DNA of 64,000 nt from contig VXML01000107.1 in assembly GCA_009841115.1 (NCBI GenBank), forward strand, positions 186,001 to 250,000, read 5' to 3'. The stretch is from Gemmatimonadota bacterium (GTDB lineage Bacteria > Latescibacterota > UBA2968 > UBA8231). The notes below the pieces were generated by a model. That model worked only from the letters and a program-made list of their open reading frames with translations, was not told the origin of the DNA and ran no database searches. This document shows positions 51,492 through 59,756 of the stretch, piece by piece (within the stretch, counting starts at the first letter, position 1; each line of letters begins with the position of its first letter). The translations under genes were made by a program, and so were the position numbers.

Positions 51492-53870
51492 ATGTCTGTT
51501 CTACCCGCTGTACGCATCTTCTCTAGGAAAGGTTCCACGCTCGCCTACCTGTTCTGTCTGCTTCTCGCCAGTGTGGCGACGAGCAGCACGGATCTCCACG
51601 CCGAATATCCTCCCGGTCAGATTCGCTTAACGCCCAAGATTGACCTCCACCTCGAACCGGTGTCGGTCGAAGGTCTCCCCGGCCACACGCTTAACCTCCC
51701 GCCCGGCTTTAAGGTCAAACTCTTCTCCGACCAAGTAGATAAGGCTCGATTTATGGCTTGGGACGACCAAGGCGTCCTACACGTGGCGAATATGAGGACT
51801 CGAGGAAGCAGTCAATGGAGTCCGGCCTCCGGTCGCCAAAGCACCGTGTTGGCCTTGCCCGACAAAGACGGCGATGGCCGCGCCGACACTGTGTACAAGG
51901 CCGCTGACGATTTTCACTGGCCGCACAGCGTCGCCTTCTACGAGGGAGCGCTCTTCGTCGCCGATGACGATGCGATCTATCGCCTTGAAGACCGCGACGC
52001 GGACGGCTTCTACGAGGAGCGTTCCGTCTTCGCCGAGGTGCCCGGCTTTATGGGCCGCTCCTCTGAGCACGTGACCCATACGCTGGTCTTCGACGAAGCC
52101 AACGACAAGCTTTACTTCCACGCCGGTTCGGGTTGCGACCTCTGCCGCGAAGACGATCCCGAGCGGGCCACCGTCATCCAGATGAACACCGACGGCACGG
52201 GTCGGCGGATCTACGCCTCTGGGTTGCGCAATGCCATCGGCCTCGACTTGCACCCAGTCACCGGCGAGTTGTGGGGCGCTGGCAACGGACACGACCGCGA
52301 GGGTCCAGACCTGCCGCCGGAGTGGATCACCCCCCTTCGCGACGGCGGCTTCTATGGCTGGCCGTTGGCGTACGCCTATCAGGTCTGGACGGATTTCTCT
52401 ATTGGTGCCTACCAACGGGCGATCTTCCCACTGACCGCTGCTGACTCGCTGTTAGTTGCCAGCATGGAGCGTCCGGCGGCTCTCGTCCCCGCCCACTTGG
52501 CACCGATGGGTCTGCATTTCTACAAGGACGACCAGTTCCCTCCCCAGTACAAACACGCCGCGTTTGTCGCCTTCCGCGCGGGTGTCTTGGGCAACGATCT
52601 CGGCTACAAGGTCATGGCGCTCTTTGCCGAGCCGGATGGATCCAACGCTCGCATCGCCGACTTTCTCACCGGCTTCCGTCCCGACCCCAACAGCGATTCC
52701 TTCTGGGGAACGCCGGTCGGGCTGACTACCGACGAACAGGGCGTTCTCTATCTGACGAGCGACCGCTTCACGCAGGCGATCTTCCGCATCGAAGCCAGCC
52801 CCCTCCAAGGCATGTGGGAAAATCCGCCCCCCGACACCTTGCTCGCTGGAGCCGCGCTGACTTTGCGTTCGACGATTCGCCTCCGACGGCAAGTAGAGGG
52901 CGCAGAACCAGCGCAGCTCACGGCTGATCTGAGTGCGTTGGAGGGTCCCGAGGCCCTGTCCCTGCAAAGGATAGACGACCGGACCTATCGCCTTGAAGCC
53001 GACCTCTCGGCTGGTGAGCACAATGGCCGCAAAAAGCTGGTGGTGCATCTCGTGCAAGGCGACGAGGCGACCAAACTGGTGTATTCCGTCGTCGTGCTGC
53101 CCAAAGAGGATCAAGTCCTATTTGCCGACGAGTTTGCATGGGAGCAAGGCACACTCTACAGCGCGCAACTCGACCCGACCCATGCCGATACCGCGTTCGC
53201 CGGCCAGCGAGCGCTGCGGGTGGATGCCCGAGGTTTCACCATTGAGTTCCTGCCCCGTGCGCCGGTCGCCCAAGTCGGCTACGTCGGACTGCGCATGGCC
53301 CTGCATCCGGGTACGGCCACCGGCGGCTTCCGGCCCTCATTGGGCCTTGTCGTCAACGGCGAGACCGCCCGCCCGCTGAGTCTCATTGACCAAATTGATC
53401 TGGACTTGGATCAGTGGCAGACCGTCGAGATCGCCTTAGACGAACTAGCTCTCGACGGCCCCATTGAGTCGCTGCGCTTGATCGGCAGCCTGCGCGGAAC
53501 CTTCTACCTCGACGAAATCCGCTTGGTCGCCGCCCAGTACTCTGGAGGTGTTACGGCTGTTGGGGAAAAGGACGCCCGAATCGCAGCGCCGCGAGAATTT
53601 GCCCTAGATCCGAACTATCCCAACCCGTTCAATAGCTCCACCACCATCCGCTACCGCATCGCAGCGCCGGGTCGGGTGCGCTTGGAAATTTTCGACGTGC
53701 AGGGCCAGAAAGTGAAGATGCTCGCCGACGGCGATGTAGGACCGGGCGTTTACCAAGTTGAATGGGATGGATCGGACGCCAGCGGAAAGCCTGTGGCCAC
53801 CGGCGTTTATTTGGCGCGTCTCCAGAAGGGCACCGTCGCATTAGTCCACAAGATGCTGTTGCTCAAATAG
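51492..53870 (+). CDS. Secreted sorbosone/glucose dehydrogenase-like beta-propeller with FlgD-like C-terminal domain
   Basis: This 792-residue protein has a signal peptide ending near DLHA-E (about residue 37). A six-bladed propeller like soluble quinoprotein glucose/sorbosone dehydrogenases spans about 55-440 (LPPGFKVKLFSD, then ASGLRNAIGLDLHP and GGFYGWPLAY). A beta-sandwich region follows (about 450-690), and then a C-terminal FlgD/T9SS-like domain (NPFNSSTTIRYRI to GVYLARLQKG, about 705-792). CxxC-type heme motifs are absent. ATG 51492 lies directly after repeat copy C. Oxidation of sugars is the family role but is not shown here. Confidence 0.82.
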   Translation: MSVLPAVRIFSRKGSTLAYLFCLLLASVATSSTDLHAEYPPGQIRLTPKIDLHLEPVSVEGLPGHTLNLPPGFKVKLFSDQVDKARFMAWDDQGVLHVANMRTRGSSQWSPASGRQSTVLALPDKDGDGRADTVYKAADDFHWPHSVAFYEGALFVADDDAIYRLEDRDADGFYEERSVFAEVPGFMGRSSEHVTHTLVFDEANDKLYFHAGSGCDLCREDDPERATVIQMNTDGTGRRIYASGLRNAIGLDLHPVTGELWGAGNGHDREGPDLPPEWITPLRDGGFYGWPLAYAYQVWTDFSIGAYQRAIFPLTAADSLLVASMERPAALVPAHLAPMGLHFYKDDQFPPQYKHAAFVAFRAGVLGNDLGYKVMALFAEPDGSNARIADFLTGFRPDPNSDSFWGTPVGLTTDEQGVLYLTSDRFTQAIFRIEASPLQGMWENPPPDTLLAGAALTLRSTIRLRRQVEGAEPAQLTADLSALEGPEALSLQRIDDRTYRLEADLSAGEHNGRKKLVVHLVQGDEATKLVYSVVVLPKEDQVLFADEFAWEQGTLYSAQLDPTHADTAFAGQRALRVDARGFTIEFLPRAPVAQVGYVGLRMALHPGTATGGFRPSLGLVVNGETARPLSLIDQIDLDLDQWQTVEIALDELALDGPIESLRLIGSLRGTFYLDEIRLVAAQYSGGVTAVGEKDARIAAPREFALDPNYPNPFNSSTTIRYRIAAPGRVRLEIFDVQGQKVKMLADGDVGPGVYQVEWDGSDASGKPVATGVYLARLQKGTVALVHKMLLLK

Positions 53871-53872
53871 CC

Positions 53873-54307
53873 ATGCAGCGCCTCAATCTCCCGGCCGCAG
53901 CGTTTGACATCCGCCAAGTTGAAGGCAAGCGCGAGATACTCGACCCCTTGCGCCGCAAGTACGTGCGGTTGACGCCCGAGGAGTGGGTGCGACAGCACTT
54001 GGTGCAACACCTAATCTCGGACTTGGGCTACCCGCGCGGGTTGATCGCCATTGAGAAAAGCATTGACCTCCACGGCAAGCGATTTCGCGCCGATGTGATC
54101 GTCCACGACCGTGTGGGCCGTGCTGTGCTAATGGCCGAGTGCAAAGAGCCAGACGTTTCCATCAGTCAGGAGACCTTCGACCAAATTACCGCGTACAACC
54201 GCGTGGTTCAGGCGCGCTGTCTTTTGGTCACCAACGGCTTGATTCACTATTGCTATGTCGCCGGTCGCGGCTTCATCAGTGAGGTGCCGCGTTACGACGA
54301 GTTGTGA
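53873..54307 (+). CDS. Type I restriction enzyme R N-terminal domain protein (HSDR_N_2-like)
   Basis: This 144-residue protein has the PD-(D/E)XK nuclease pattern: Asp in RFRADVIV and Glu-Cys-Lys in MAECKEPD. The rest (EEWVRQHLVQHLISDLGYP) matches the short stand-alone HSDR_N_2 family found in many Bacteroidetes and relatives. No methylase, specificity subunit or helicase motor is nearby, so this is not a restriction system. It starts 2 bases after the propeller gene. Confidence 0.82.
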   Translation: MQRLNLPAAAFDIRQVEGKREILDPLRRKYVRLTPEEWVRQHLVQHLISDLGYPRGLIAIEKSIDLHGKRFRADVIVHDRVGRAVLMAECKEPDVSISQETFDQITAYNRVVQARCLLVTNGLIHYCYVAGRGFISEVPRYDEL

Positions 54308-54359
54308 ACGTTTTTTAGCCAGCCTCCGCACTTTAGTAGTCTATGCCGTTCCCCCAGAG

Positions 54360-55262
54360 CTAAGAATCCGGCTCGGTCTTAAAGCGGCCTTGGTTGTCGA
54401 TGCGCAAAGAGGCCCGCGTCTCCCCGTCTTGGTCGTAGAAGTCCAGCCTTGGGTTGCCGTCGGTCGGTGCGCCTAACCCCGCGCGGAAACGCTGTTCCTC
54501 GTCGAGAACTCCAAGCCAAGCGATTCCCTCTTCTAGGACCCCGACGATAGTGCGTGTGTGGCCGTCTTGGTCGCGCATTTCGAGCAAGGTCATGCCATCG
54601 GCGGCCCGCACGCTCAAGGTGGCGCGGACCTCGCCTTGGTCATCGTAGATCTTGAGCGAGGGAGTTTCTTCGTCTTCAATGCCGCTTTGCAGCCGCAATC
54701 GTCCTTGTTTATCGAAGAAACTCAGCCGCATTGCGCCGGCGTGGCCGCTGCCCAAGCCAGCGCGGGGCCGCCCGGTCTCGTCGTAAAAGGCCAAACTGCC
54801 GGCTCCGTCCTCGCTCAGCGAAAGGCCCGCCCGCACTTCGCCCCGCTCGTCGTAGAGTTCCAGCAGCGGGGCCTTATCGCTCTCCAGCCGCAAGTTGGCC
54901 CGCGCCCGTCCTGATCGGTCGCACAACTTAAGTCCACTGCCCAGCACCGCGGTGAGTTCACCGTCGGCATCCCTCAACTCCAACTCGCCGCCATTAGGAC
55001 CTTGCACCAATTGAGCGATTGATTGGCCCTCATCGCCGCGCAAGACAAAGCGCCGCGCCCGCACCGTCCCCATCCGCCACCGCGCAACGAGTAGCCCCAG
55101 CGAGATCAACAGGGCAGCTCCACTGGCCAAGCCCACTAGCGAGACGAACCCCTCCAGATCCTGCAAGTCCCGCCTCAAGGCTTGTTCTGCTCGGACCTGA
55201 GCTTCGCTAAACGAGCTGAGCAGGACCAGCAATAGTACTGCTCTCAGCCAATGAATCGACAT
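54360..55262 (-). CDS. Membrane-anchored tandem-repeat beta protein, function unknown
   Basis: This 300-residue protein has two hydrophobic segments (about 5-20 and 40-60), the first possibly a signal peptide. From about residue 72 to the end there are eight or more tandem units of about 25-28 residues with the pattern LxLYDExGExRAxL, for example LELYDERGEVRAGL, LAFYDETGRPRAGL and LKIYDDQGEVRATL. Each unit looks like two beta strands with a D-x-x-G turn, suggesting a beta-solenoid or stacked sheet. I do not recognise the family by name. It may be exposed on the periplasmic side. Confidence 0.75.
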   Translation of the reverse strand: MSIHWLRAVLLLVLLSSFSEAQVRAEQALRRDLQDLEGFVSLVGLASGAALLISLGLLVARWRMGTVRARRFVLRGDEGQSIAQLVQGPNGGELELRDADGELTAVLGSGLKLCDRSGRARANLRLESDKAPLLELYDERGEVRAGLSLSEDGAGSLAFYDETGRPRAGLGSGHAGAMRLSFFDKQGRLRLQSGIEDEETPSLKIYDDQGEVRATLSVRAADGMTLLEMRDQDGHTRTIVGVLEEGIAWLGVLDEEQRFRAGLGAPTDGNPRLDFYDQDGETRASLRIDNQGRFKTEPDS

Positions 55263-55283
55263 GCCGCAGTTTTCCGTTTCTGC

Positions 55284-56300
55284 CTAGGCAGTTTGCGCTG
55301 AGGCCCCAATGCTGAGGCCGGACCGCTCTTTGTTTACCGCTTGGATCATGGCGATGATGTATCCGAACTGAAAGGCCCAGGCTTGGCGCACCCGGCCCGA
55401 AACGCCCTCGGGCGCCTTGTCGTCGGGATGGAATGGCGCGTGGTCGGGCATCAGCATGTACTGATAGCCTACATCCCGCAAGGTGCGCGCCACCTCGTGC
55501 ATGTCCACGTCGCCTTCGTCGGGCCATACCTCTTGGAAATTGTGCAGACCACCCTTGATGTTGCGGTAGTGGATGTTGAAGAGTTTTTTGCGCTCACCGA
55601 AATAGCGCACGATGTCGCAGAGTTCCTCGGCTGGATTCTCCAGCCCCTCAGATGCCACGCCGCAGCAAAAGTTAAAGCCGTGATAGGGGCTATCGACCAG
55701 CTCGGAAAAGCGCTTGAGCCCCTCCATCACCGGCCAGTTCCAGCGCTCGACGCCGCGCAGGACAGGAGCTGGCGGGTCGTTGAGATGGCAGGCCATCTGC
55801 ACCTTGTTTTCCTCGGCTACCGGAATCACGCGCTCCAGCCAGTAGGCCGCCCGCTCAAACGCTTCTTCGCGGCTGACCACGCCCGCTTCGCTCAGCGTTT
55901 CGTTGTCGAATTTCGCGAGGTCAAATGAGCTGTACGTCACGCCCCCGCGCCCGGGCGTGGGCTCGGTGCGCTGGTGCGGCAGGATGCAGAAGTTGTAGAG
56001 CAAGGCCCGCAGGCTGGCCTTGCCTGCGTTTTCGATCCAGCGGCAGACCTCGTCGAGGTCCCGGTCGCGCTGCGGGTCCTGCGCCAGCGTGATGCTTTTG
56101 GGCACGCTGATGTGGATCGACTCCATACTTACCCCGTACTCAGCCGCTTCTTCCTTGTGCCGCATTAAGGTCTCGACCTCGTTGTTTTCAACACTGGCGT
56201 CCATGTGCGTCACCCCGTGTCGCACCAGAAACTCCAATTCCATCTTTGAGGTGCCGATTCCCTGCACTCCGACGTGCATGCCGCTTTGTCCGTCACTCAT
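55284..56300 (-). CDS. Mannonate dehydratase-like TIM-barrel enzyme (UxuA family)
   Basis: This 338-residue protein has UxuA-like segments: GRGGVTYSSFDLAKFD, the metal-site region MACHLNDPPAP, GFNFCCGVASEG, NIHYRNIKGG and LMPDHAPFH. Those residues (Cys and His in CHLND, Cys in FCCG, His in HYRN, Asp and His in PDH) are the expected metal ligands. UxuA dehydrates D-mannonate in hexuronate breakdown. The protein is shorter than E. coli UxuA (394), so the substrate may differ. It could share a pathway with the sugar-acid dehydratase at 46444. Confidence 0.85.
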   Translation of the reverse strand: MSDGQSGMHVGVQGIGTSKMELEFLVRHGVTHMDASVENNEVETLMRHKEEAAEYGVSMESIHISVPKSITLAQDPQRDRDLDEVCRWIENAGKASLRALLYNFCILPHQRTEPTPGRGGVTYSSFDLAKFDNETLSEAGVVSREEAFERAAYWLERVIPVAEENKVQMACHLNDPPAPVLRGVERWNWPVMEGLKRFSELVDSPYHGFNFCCGVASEGLENPAEELCDIVRYFGERKKLFNIHYRNIKGGLHNFQEVWPDEGDVDMHEVARTLRDVGYQYMLMPDHAPFHPDDKAPEGVSGRVRQAWAFQFGYIIAMIQAVNKERSGLSIGASAQTA

Positions 56301-56341
56301 GTCCGTTGTCCCTTTCTAGAAAGTGCAAAATGGACTGATTG

Positions 56342-57127
56342 TTAGGCCGACGCTCCTGAATAGTGCCGCACCCCCCACAACCAAAACGCCCGCGCTCCCA
56401 CCAACATGCCCCCCGCCATCGCCAACGCGCCCCACAGCACCTCCGACGACAGTCGCCCCACCAAGGCTTCCGAAGGCACGGTCACCGCAAAGGCCACCGG
56501 CACCAGAAAGGTCATCGCCAGCTTGAGCCAGCGCGGATAGATGGCCACCGGATACTTGCCCGCGCTGTAAACGGCTTGGAAGATCACCAAGATGTTCTCC
56601 GCTCTAATAAACCAGAACGCGGTTGTTGCTAGCACTAGCCAAAAACTGTAGACGATTGCCGCGCCAGCCGCAAGCGTCAGGGCGAATCCCGCGGCGTGTA
56701 CAAGGCCCGCCCGCATTCCGATTTCGACCAATGCAACGGCAATCAGCGCCACCCCCTGCACTACGTCCAAGAACTTCCAGATCCGCACCTCGCCGATGCT
56801 CACTAGCACTTGTGCATCCTCCGGCTTGGTGAGGGTAAAGTCCAGCGTGCCTAGGCGGATATCCTCCATAAAGCGCTGCATTGACGGCTGGATCAGCGCG
56901 CCAATCAGGCCGCTCATCAGGAAGAAAACCCCCAAGAGTGCTACTAGCTCGGCCGGCTGCCAGCCGCCTAGTTCTTCGGTGTGCGAAAAAATTACCGCCA
57001 AACCCGCCAGCGCGACGCCCAAATTGAGCAAGCTCTGTAAGAGTTGCACCCAGAAATTGGCTCGGTATGCCAGCTCGTTCATCGCGCCGACGCGCAGGAA
57101 GACCCACAGGAGCCGCAAATAGTTCAC
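56342..57127 (-). CDS. ABC-2 type transporter permease, subunit 2
   Basis: This 261-residue protein has six predicted membrane helices and the ABC-2 family layout, starting VNYLRLLWVFLRVGAMNELAYRANFW. The GTG start (57127) overlaps the stop of the upstream permease gene as GTGA. The frame is open further upstream, but that part overlaps the neighbouring gene and lacks coding character. It pairs with the permease at 57124 and the ATPase at 57924 to form an exporter of unknown substrate. Confidence 0.85.
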   Translation of the reverse strand: MNYLRLLWVFLRVGAMNELAYRANFWVQLLQSLLNLGVALAGLAVIFSHTEELGGWQPAELVALLGVFFLMSGLIGALIQPSMQRFMEDIRLGTLDFTLTKPEDAQVLVSIGEVRIWKFLDVVQGVALIAVALVEIGMRAGLVHAAGFALTLAAGAAIVYSFWLVLATTAFWFIRAENILVIFQAVYSAGKYPVAIYPRWLKLAMTFLVPVAFAVTVPSEALVGRLSSEVLWGALAMAGGMLVGARAFWLWGVRHYSGASA

Positions 57128-57927
57128 GATCCCACCGCCGAGTATCTGCGCACGCCACGCGACCAGACCGCGGCCATAATTCCCCAACTCAGCCCCAGCC
57201 ACGCCACCTGCGTCGCCGCGCCCCAGAGTACTTCGGTGGGCGTGAGGCGGCCGAGCAGAAGTTCGGTGGGGAAGGCCAGCATCCAGCGGAAGGGCAACAG
57301 CGCGGCCAGCGTCTGGAGCCACTCGGGCAACAGCGATAGCGGTGCCATCTGGCCCGAAAAGAAGAGCAGGGCCGCGAAGTAGAGTTGGTTAGCCGCGGCC
57401 GTGCGCGTGGTCCACAGGGCCACTAAAGCCAGTGCCCACTCGACGAAAAAGCGCATCAGGAACGCCAGCAGAACGACGGGTATCGAGGCCCAAATTGCCC
57501 AAGTCGGCGGGTCGAAGACCGGATCGAAGATCCAGACCATCAGCCCCACCGTCGGCAGCATGACCGCCAGGGTCAGGAACTTGTAGGAGATATTTTGGGC
57601 GATGTCGCGGTGGATCGGGTGCAGGGGTTGGAGCAGGAGCGGCGAGAAGGCTCCCGACCGCACCCGATATTCAAACTCGAACATGAACCAAGTAAACGTC
57701 AGGTGCCCCATCATCATCATGATGATATAGTAGGCGGCAAAATCTCCACTGGAGAAGTCCCCCACCTGCCCGCCCTTGGAGCGGGCCACTGCGGTCCAAA
57801 CCGAAAGGAAGACCAGCGTATCGACGATGCGCCCGATCAGCCAGATCACCATCGCCGCCCGGTACTGGAACTGCACGGCCAGATCGGTGCGAAAGAGCGT
57901 AGTGTAAATGTCCGCTAGCCCCCTCAT
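57124..57927 (-). CDS. ABC-2 type transporter permease, subunit 1
   Basis: This 267-residue membrane protein has six helices and is of the same class as the following subunit (MRGLADIYTTLFRTDLAVQFQYRAAMVIW). It overlaps the ATPase gene by ATGA and the second permease by GTGA, so all three are translationally coupled. The two-permease, one-ATPase layout is common in lipid, polysaccharide or drug exporters of the DUF990-like group. Confidence 0.87.
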   Translation of the reverse strand: MRGLADIYTTLFRTDLAVQFQYRAAMVIWLIGRIVDTLVFLSVWTAVARSKGGQVGDFSSGDFAAYYIIMMMMGHLTFTWFMFEFEYRVRSGAFSPLLLQPLHPIHRDIAQNISYKFLTLAVMLPTVGLMVWIFDPVFDPPTWAIWASIPVVLLAFLMRFFVEWALALVALWTTRTAAANQLYFAALLFFSGQMAPLSLLPEWLQTLAALLPFRWMLAFPTELLLGRLTPTEVLWGAATQVAWLGLSWGIMAAVWSRGVRRYSAVGS

Positions 57928-58898
57928 GCGCGTTCAAAGACCTCTTCGATCACGTCCTCAATCGGCGGGTCCTCCACCGTCAGATCGAGGACGGGTTGCT
58001 CGCTGAGGAGCCGCCCAGTCACCTGCGCGGTCTCCGCCTTGGGCACTCGCAGCGAGACGCGCCCTTCGCTACTGGCGACGATCTCTCCATAGTTGCCGAG
58101 GTCGCCGTGCCCATTTTCCAGTTCGACGATGATCGTCTTGTGCGGCGAGAAGCGCTGCACAAGCTCGGTGAGCTGGCCGTCAAACAGCAGTAGCCCGCGG
58201 TGAATGACCACCACTCGTTTACACAGCGCCTCGACGTCGGCCATGTAGTGACTGGTGAGGAGCACGGTGGCACCGTAGCGCTGATTGTATTCGGTTAAAA
58301 AGGCGCGGATTCGACGCTGCATGGTCACGTCGAGGCCGATGGTCGGCTCATCGAGGAAGAGGACTTGCGGCTTGTGCAAAAGCGCGGCGGCAATTTCGCA
58401 CTTCATGCGCTCGCCCAAGGACAGGTTGCGCACGGGCTTGTCGAGCAGCGCGTCTAAGTCGAGCAGCGCGGTCAGTTCTTCGACCGTTTGCTGATACGCG
58501 CCTCGCTCTAGGCGGTAGATGGCCCGGTTGCGCTCAAAGGAGTCGATTACGGGGATATCCCACAGCAACTGGTTGCGATTGCCCATTACCAAGGTGATCT
58601 GGCGGAGGAAATCGCGCTGCCGCTTGAACGGCTCAAAACCGAGAACTCGCCCTTGTCCGCCGGAGGGGTGCAGGAGACCCGAAAGCATCTTGAGGCTGGT
58701 GGTCTTGCCCGCGCCATTCGGCCCCAAAAAGCCGACGATTTCGCCGGGAGCGACCGCAAAGCTGATCTGCTTAACCGCCTCGACGTGGCGCGTCTGGCGC
58801 TGCACGAGGCTCTTGAGCGCCGCGGCCAGGCCTCCCTCGCGCACGGGGACCTCATAGGTCTTGCTCAATTCGCGGACATCAATGGCGGGTGCTGCCAA
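57924..58898 (-). CDS. ABC exporter ATP-binding protein
   Basis: This 324-residue ATPase has Walker A GPNGAGKTTSLKML, the signature LSLGERMKCEIAAAL, Walker B VLFLDEPTIGLD and the H-loop TSHYMADVEAL. A C-terminal domain of about 90 residues follows (HKTIIVELENG onward). It begins with a regulatory or adaptor stretch before the nucleotide-binding core (ELSKTYEVPVREGGLAAALKSL), typical of the class that serves paired ABC-2 permeases. It is downstream of the amidase gene by 21 bases. Confidence 0.93.
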   Translation of the reverse strand: MAAPAIDVRELSKTYEVPVREGGLAAALKSLVQRQTRHVEAVKQISFAVAPGEIVGFLGPNGAGKTTSLKMLSGLLHPSGGQGRVLGFEPFKRQRDFLRQITLVMGNRNQLLWDIPVIDSFERNRAIYRLERGAYQQTVEELTALLDLDALLDKPVRNLSLGERMKCEIAAALLHKPQVLFLDEPTIGLDVTMQRRIRAFLTEYNQRYGATVLLTSHYMADVEALCKRVVVIHRGLLLFDGQLTELVQRFSPHKTIIVELENGHGDLGNYGEIVASSEGRVSLRVPKAETAQVTGRLLSEQPVLDLTVEDPPIEDVIEEVFERA

Positions 58899-58919
58899 AG
58901 GTTTCGCGCCTCCTGCGCG

Positions 58920-59549
58920 CTAGGCGATGGCCAAAAGCCGGTCGCGCATTTCGTCGAGCGGAAAGGCCGGACCGGGATCGACCTTGCGGTCGGGGGCTAT
59001 CTCCTCGTGACCGAGGATGTAGTGTATCCCGTAGGCCGCAATCAGCGCAGCGCAGATGGTTTCGACGACTTCGAATTGCACTTCCGCATAGCGATGCCAA
59101 TAGCAAACAGGCTGACGGATCTGCGGATGGGCACCGGGCAGGTTCTGGTTGCGGTGTGCGCCGCGCATGACCTCTGCGGCCGGATACGTCTGCCCGAACC
59201 ACGACTCGTAGCCGCCATCTCGCTCCGAGAGTTGGCCGGCGTTGTCGATCTCGATGCCGATGGAGTACTGGTTGAAGCTCGTGCGCTCTCGCCACTGGCT
59301 GCGGCCGGCGTGCCAGCCAACGGTGTTAAAGGGTAAAAGCTGAGTCACGACACCGTCGCGGCCAACGACCAAGTGGGCCGAGACTTTGCGCTCTCGGTCG
59401 CAGAGGGTGTGGATGGCCGACTCGGCGTTAGCACCGGCCGTATAGTGAATGACGATGGTGTCGGGCAGCCCCGGGGCAAATAGGCCGCCTTGGTTGGGCG
59501 ATTCGATGTAGTTGATGTCTTTGAAGCGGTGATTGAGGTCTATTTTCAT
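58920..59549 (-). CDS. N-acetylmuramoyl-L-alanine amidase (amidase_2)
   Basis: This 209-residue protein has the zinc amidase fold: His35 in TIVIHYTAG, the acidic SIGIEIDN motif, and the second His and Asp in ILGHEEIAPDRKVDPGPAF (His181, Asp191). This resembles AmpD and phage-type amidases that cut between muramic acid and L-alanine. There is no signal peptide, so a cytoplasmic recycling role like AmpD is plausible. A phage origin is not supported by neighbours. Confidence 0.9.
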   Translation of the reverse strand: MKIDLNHRFKDINYIESPNQGGLFAPGLPDTIVIHYTAGANAESAIHTLCDRERKVSAHLVVGRDGVVTQLLPFNTVGWHAGRSQWRERTSFNQYSIGIEIDNAGQLSERDGGYESWFGQTYPAAEVMRGAHRNQNLPGAHPQIRQPVCYWHRYAEVQFEVVETICAALIAAYGIHYILGHEEIAPDRKVDPGPAFPLDEMRDRLLAIA

Positions 59550-59596
59550 AGTATTTAATCGTTAATCGTTATAGAGTCTCAGTCGATATTGGAACG

Positions 59597-59627
59597 CTTT
59601 GCGCAGATCAAAAGACATAGCGCAAAG
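59597..59627. repeat. Inverted repeat in amidase-DUF4143 gap
   Basis: CTTTGCGC (59597-59604) and GCGCAAAG (59620-59627) form 8-base arms around a 15-base loop. No U-run follows. The gap 59550-59756 holds no gene. Confidence 0.5.
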
Positions 59628-59672
59628 AGAACACCGACACAAGGGGATGTTTGTTGTCGCGGAGTGAGGTTG

Positions 59673-59722
59673 GCTAATTTTTGTTGAAAATATGACAATT
59701 TCTAGCTAATTTTCGTTGAAAA
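59673..59722 (+). repeat. Direct repeat pair before the DUF4143 ATPase
   Basis: GCTAATTTTTGTTGAAAA (59673-59690) and GCTAATTTTCGTTGAAAA (59705-59722) differ at one base and are 32 bases apart, just upstream of the ATPase start. They may be operator repeats or remnants of acquisition. Confidence 0.7.
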
Positions 59723-59756
59723 AGCGAAGATTCACCCGTTCAGAAAGTGATTAAGC

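Noticed and set aside
53873..54307. Part of a type I restriction-modification system
   Set aside because: Only the short stand-alone N-terminal nuclease-like domain is present; there is no methylase, specificity subunit or helicase.
58920..59549. Amidase as a prophage endolysin
   Set aside because: No holin, structural or integrase genes are nearby, and it lacks a cell-wall binding domain.
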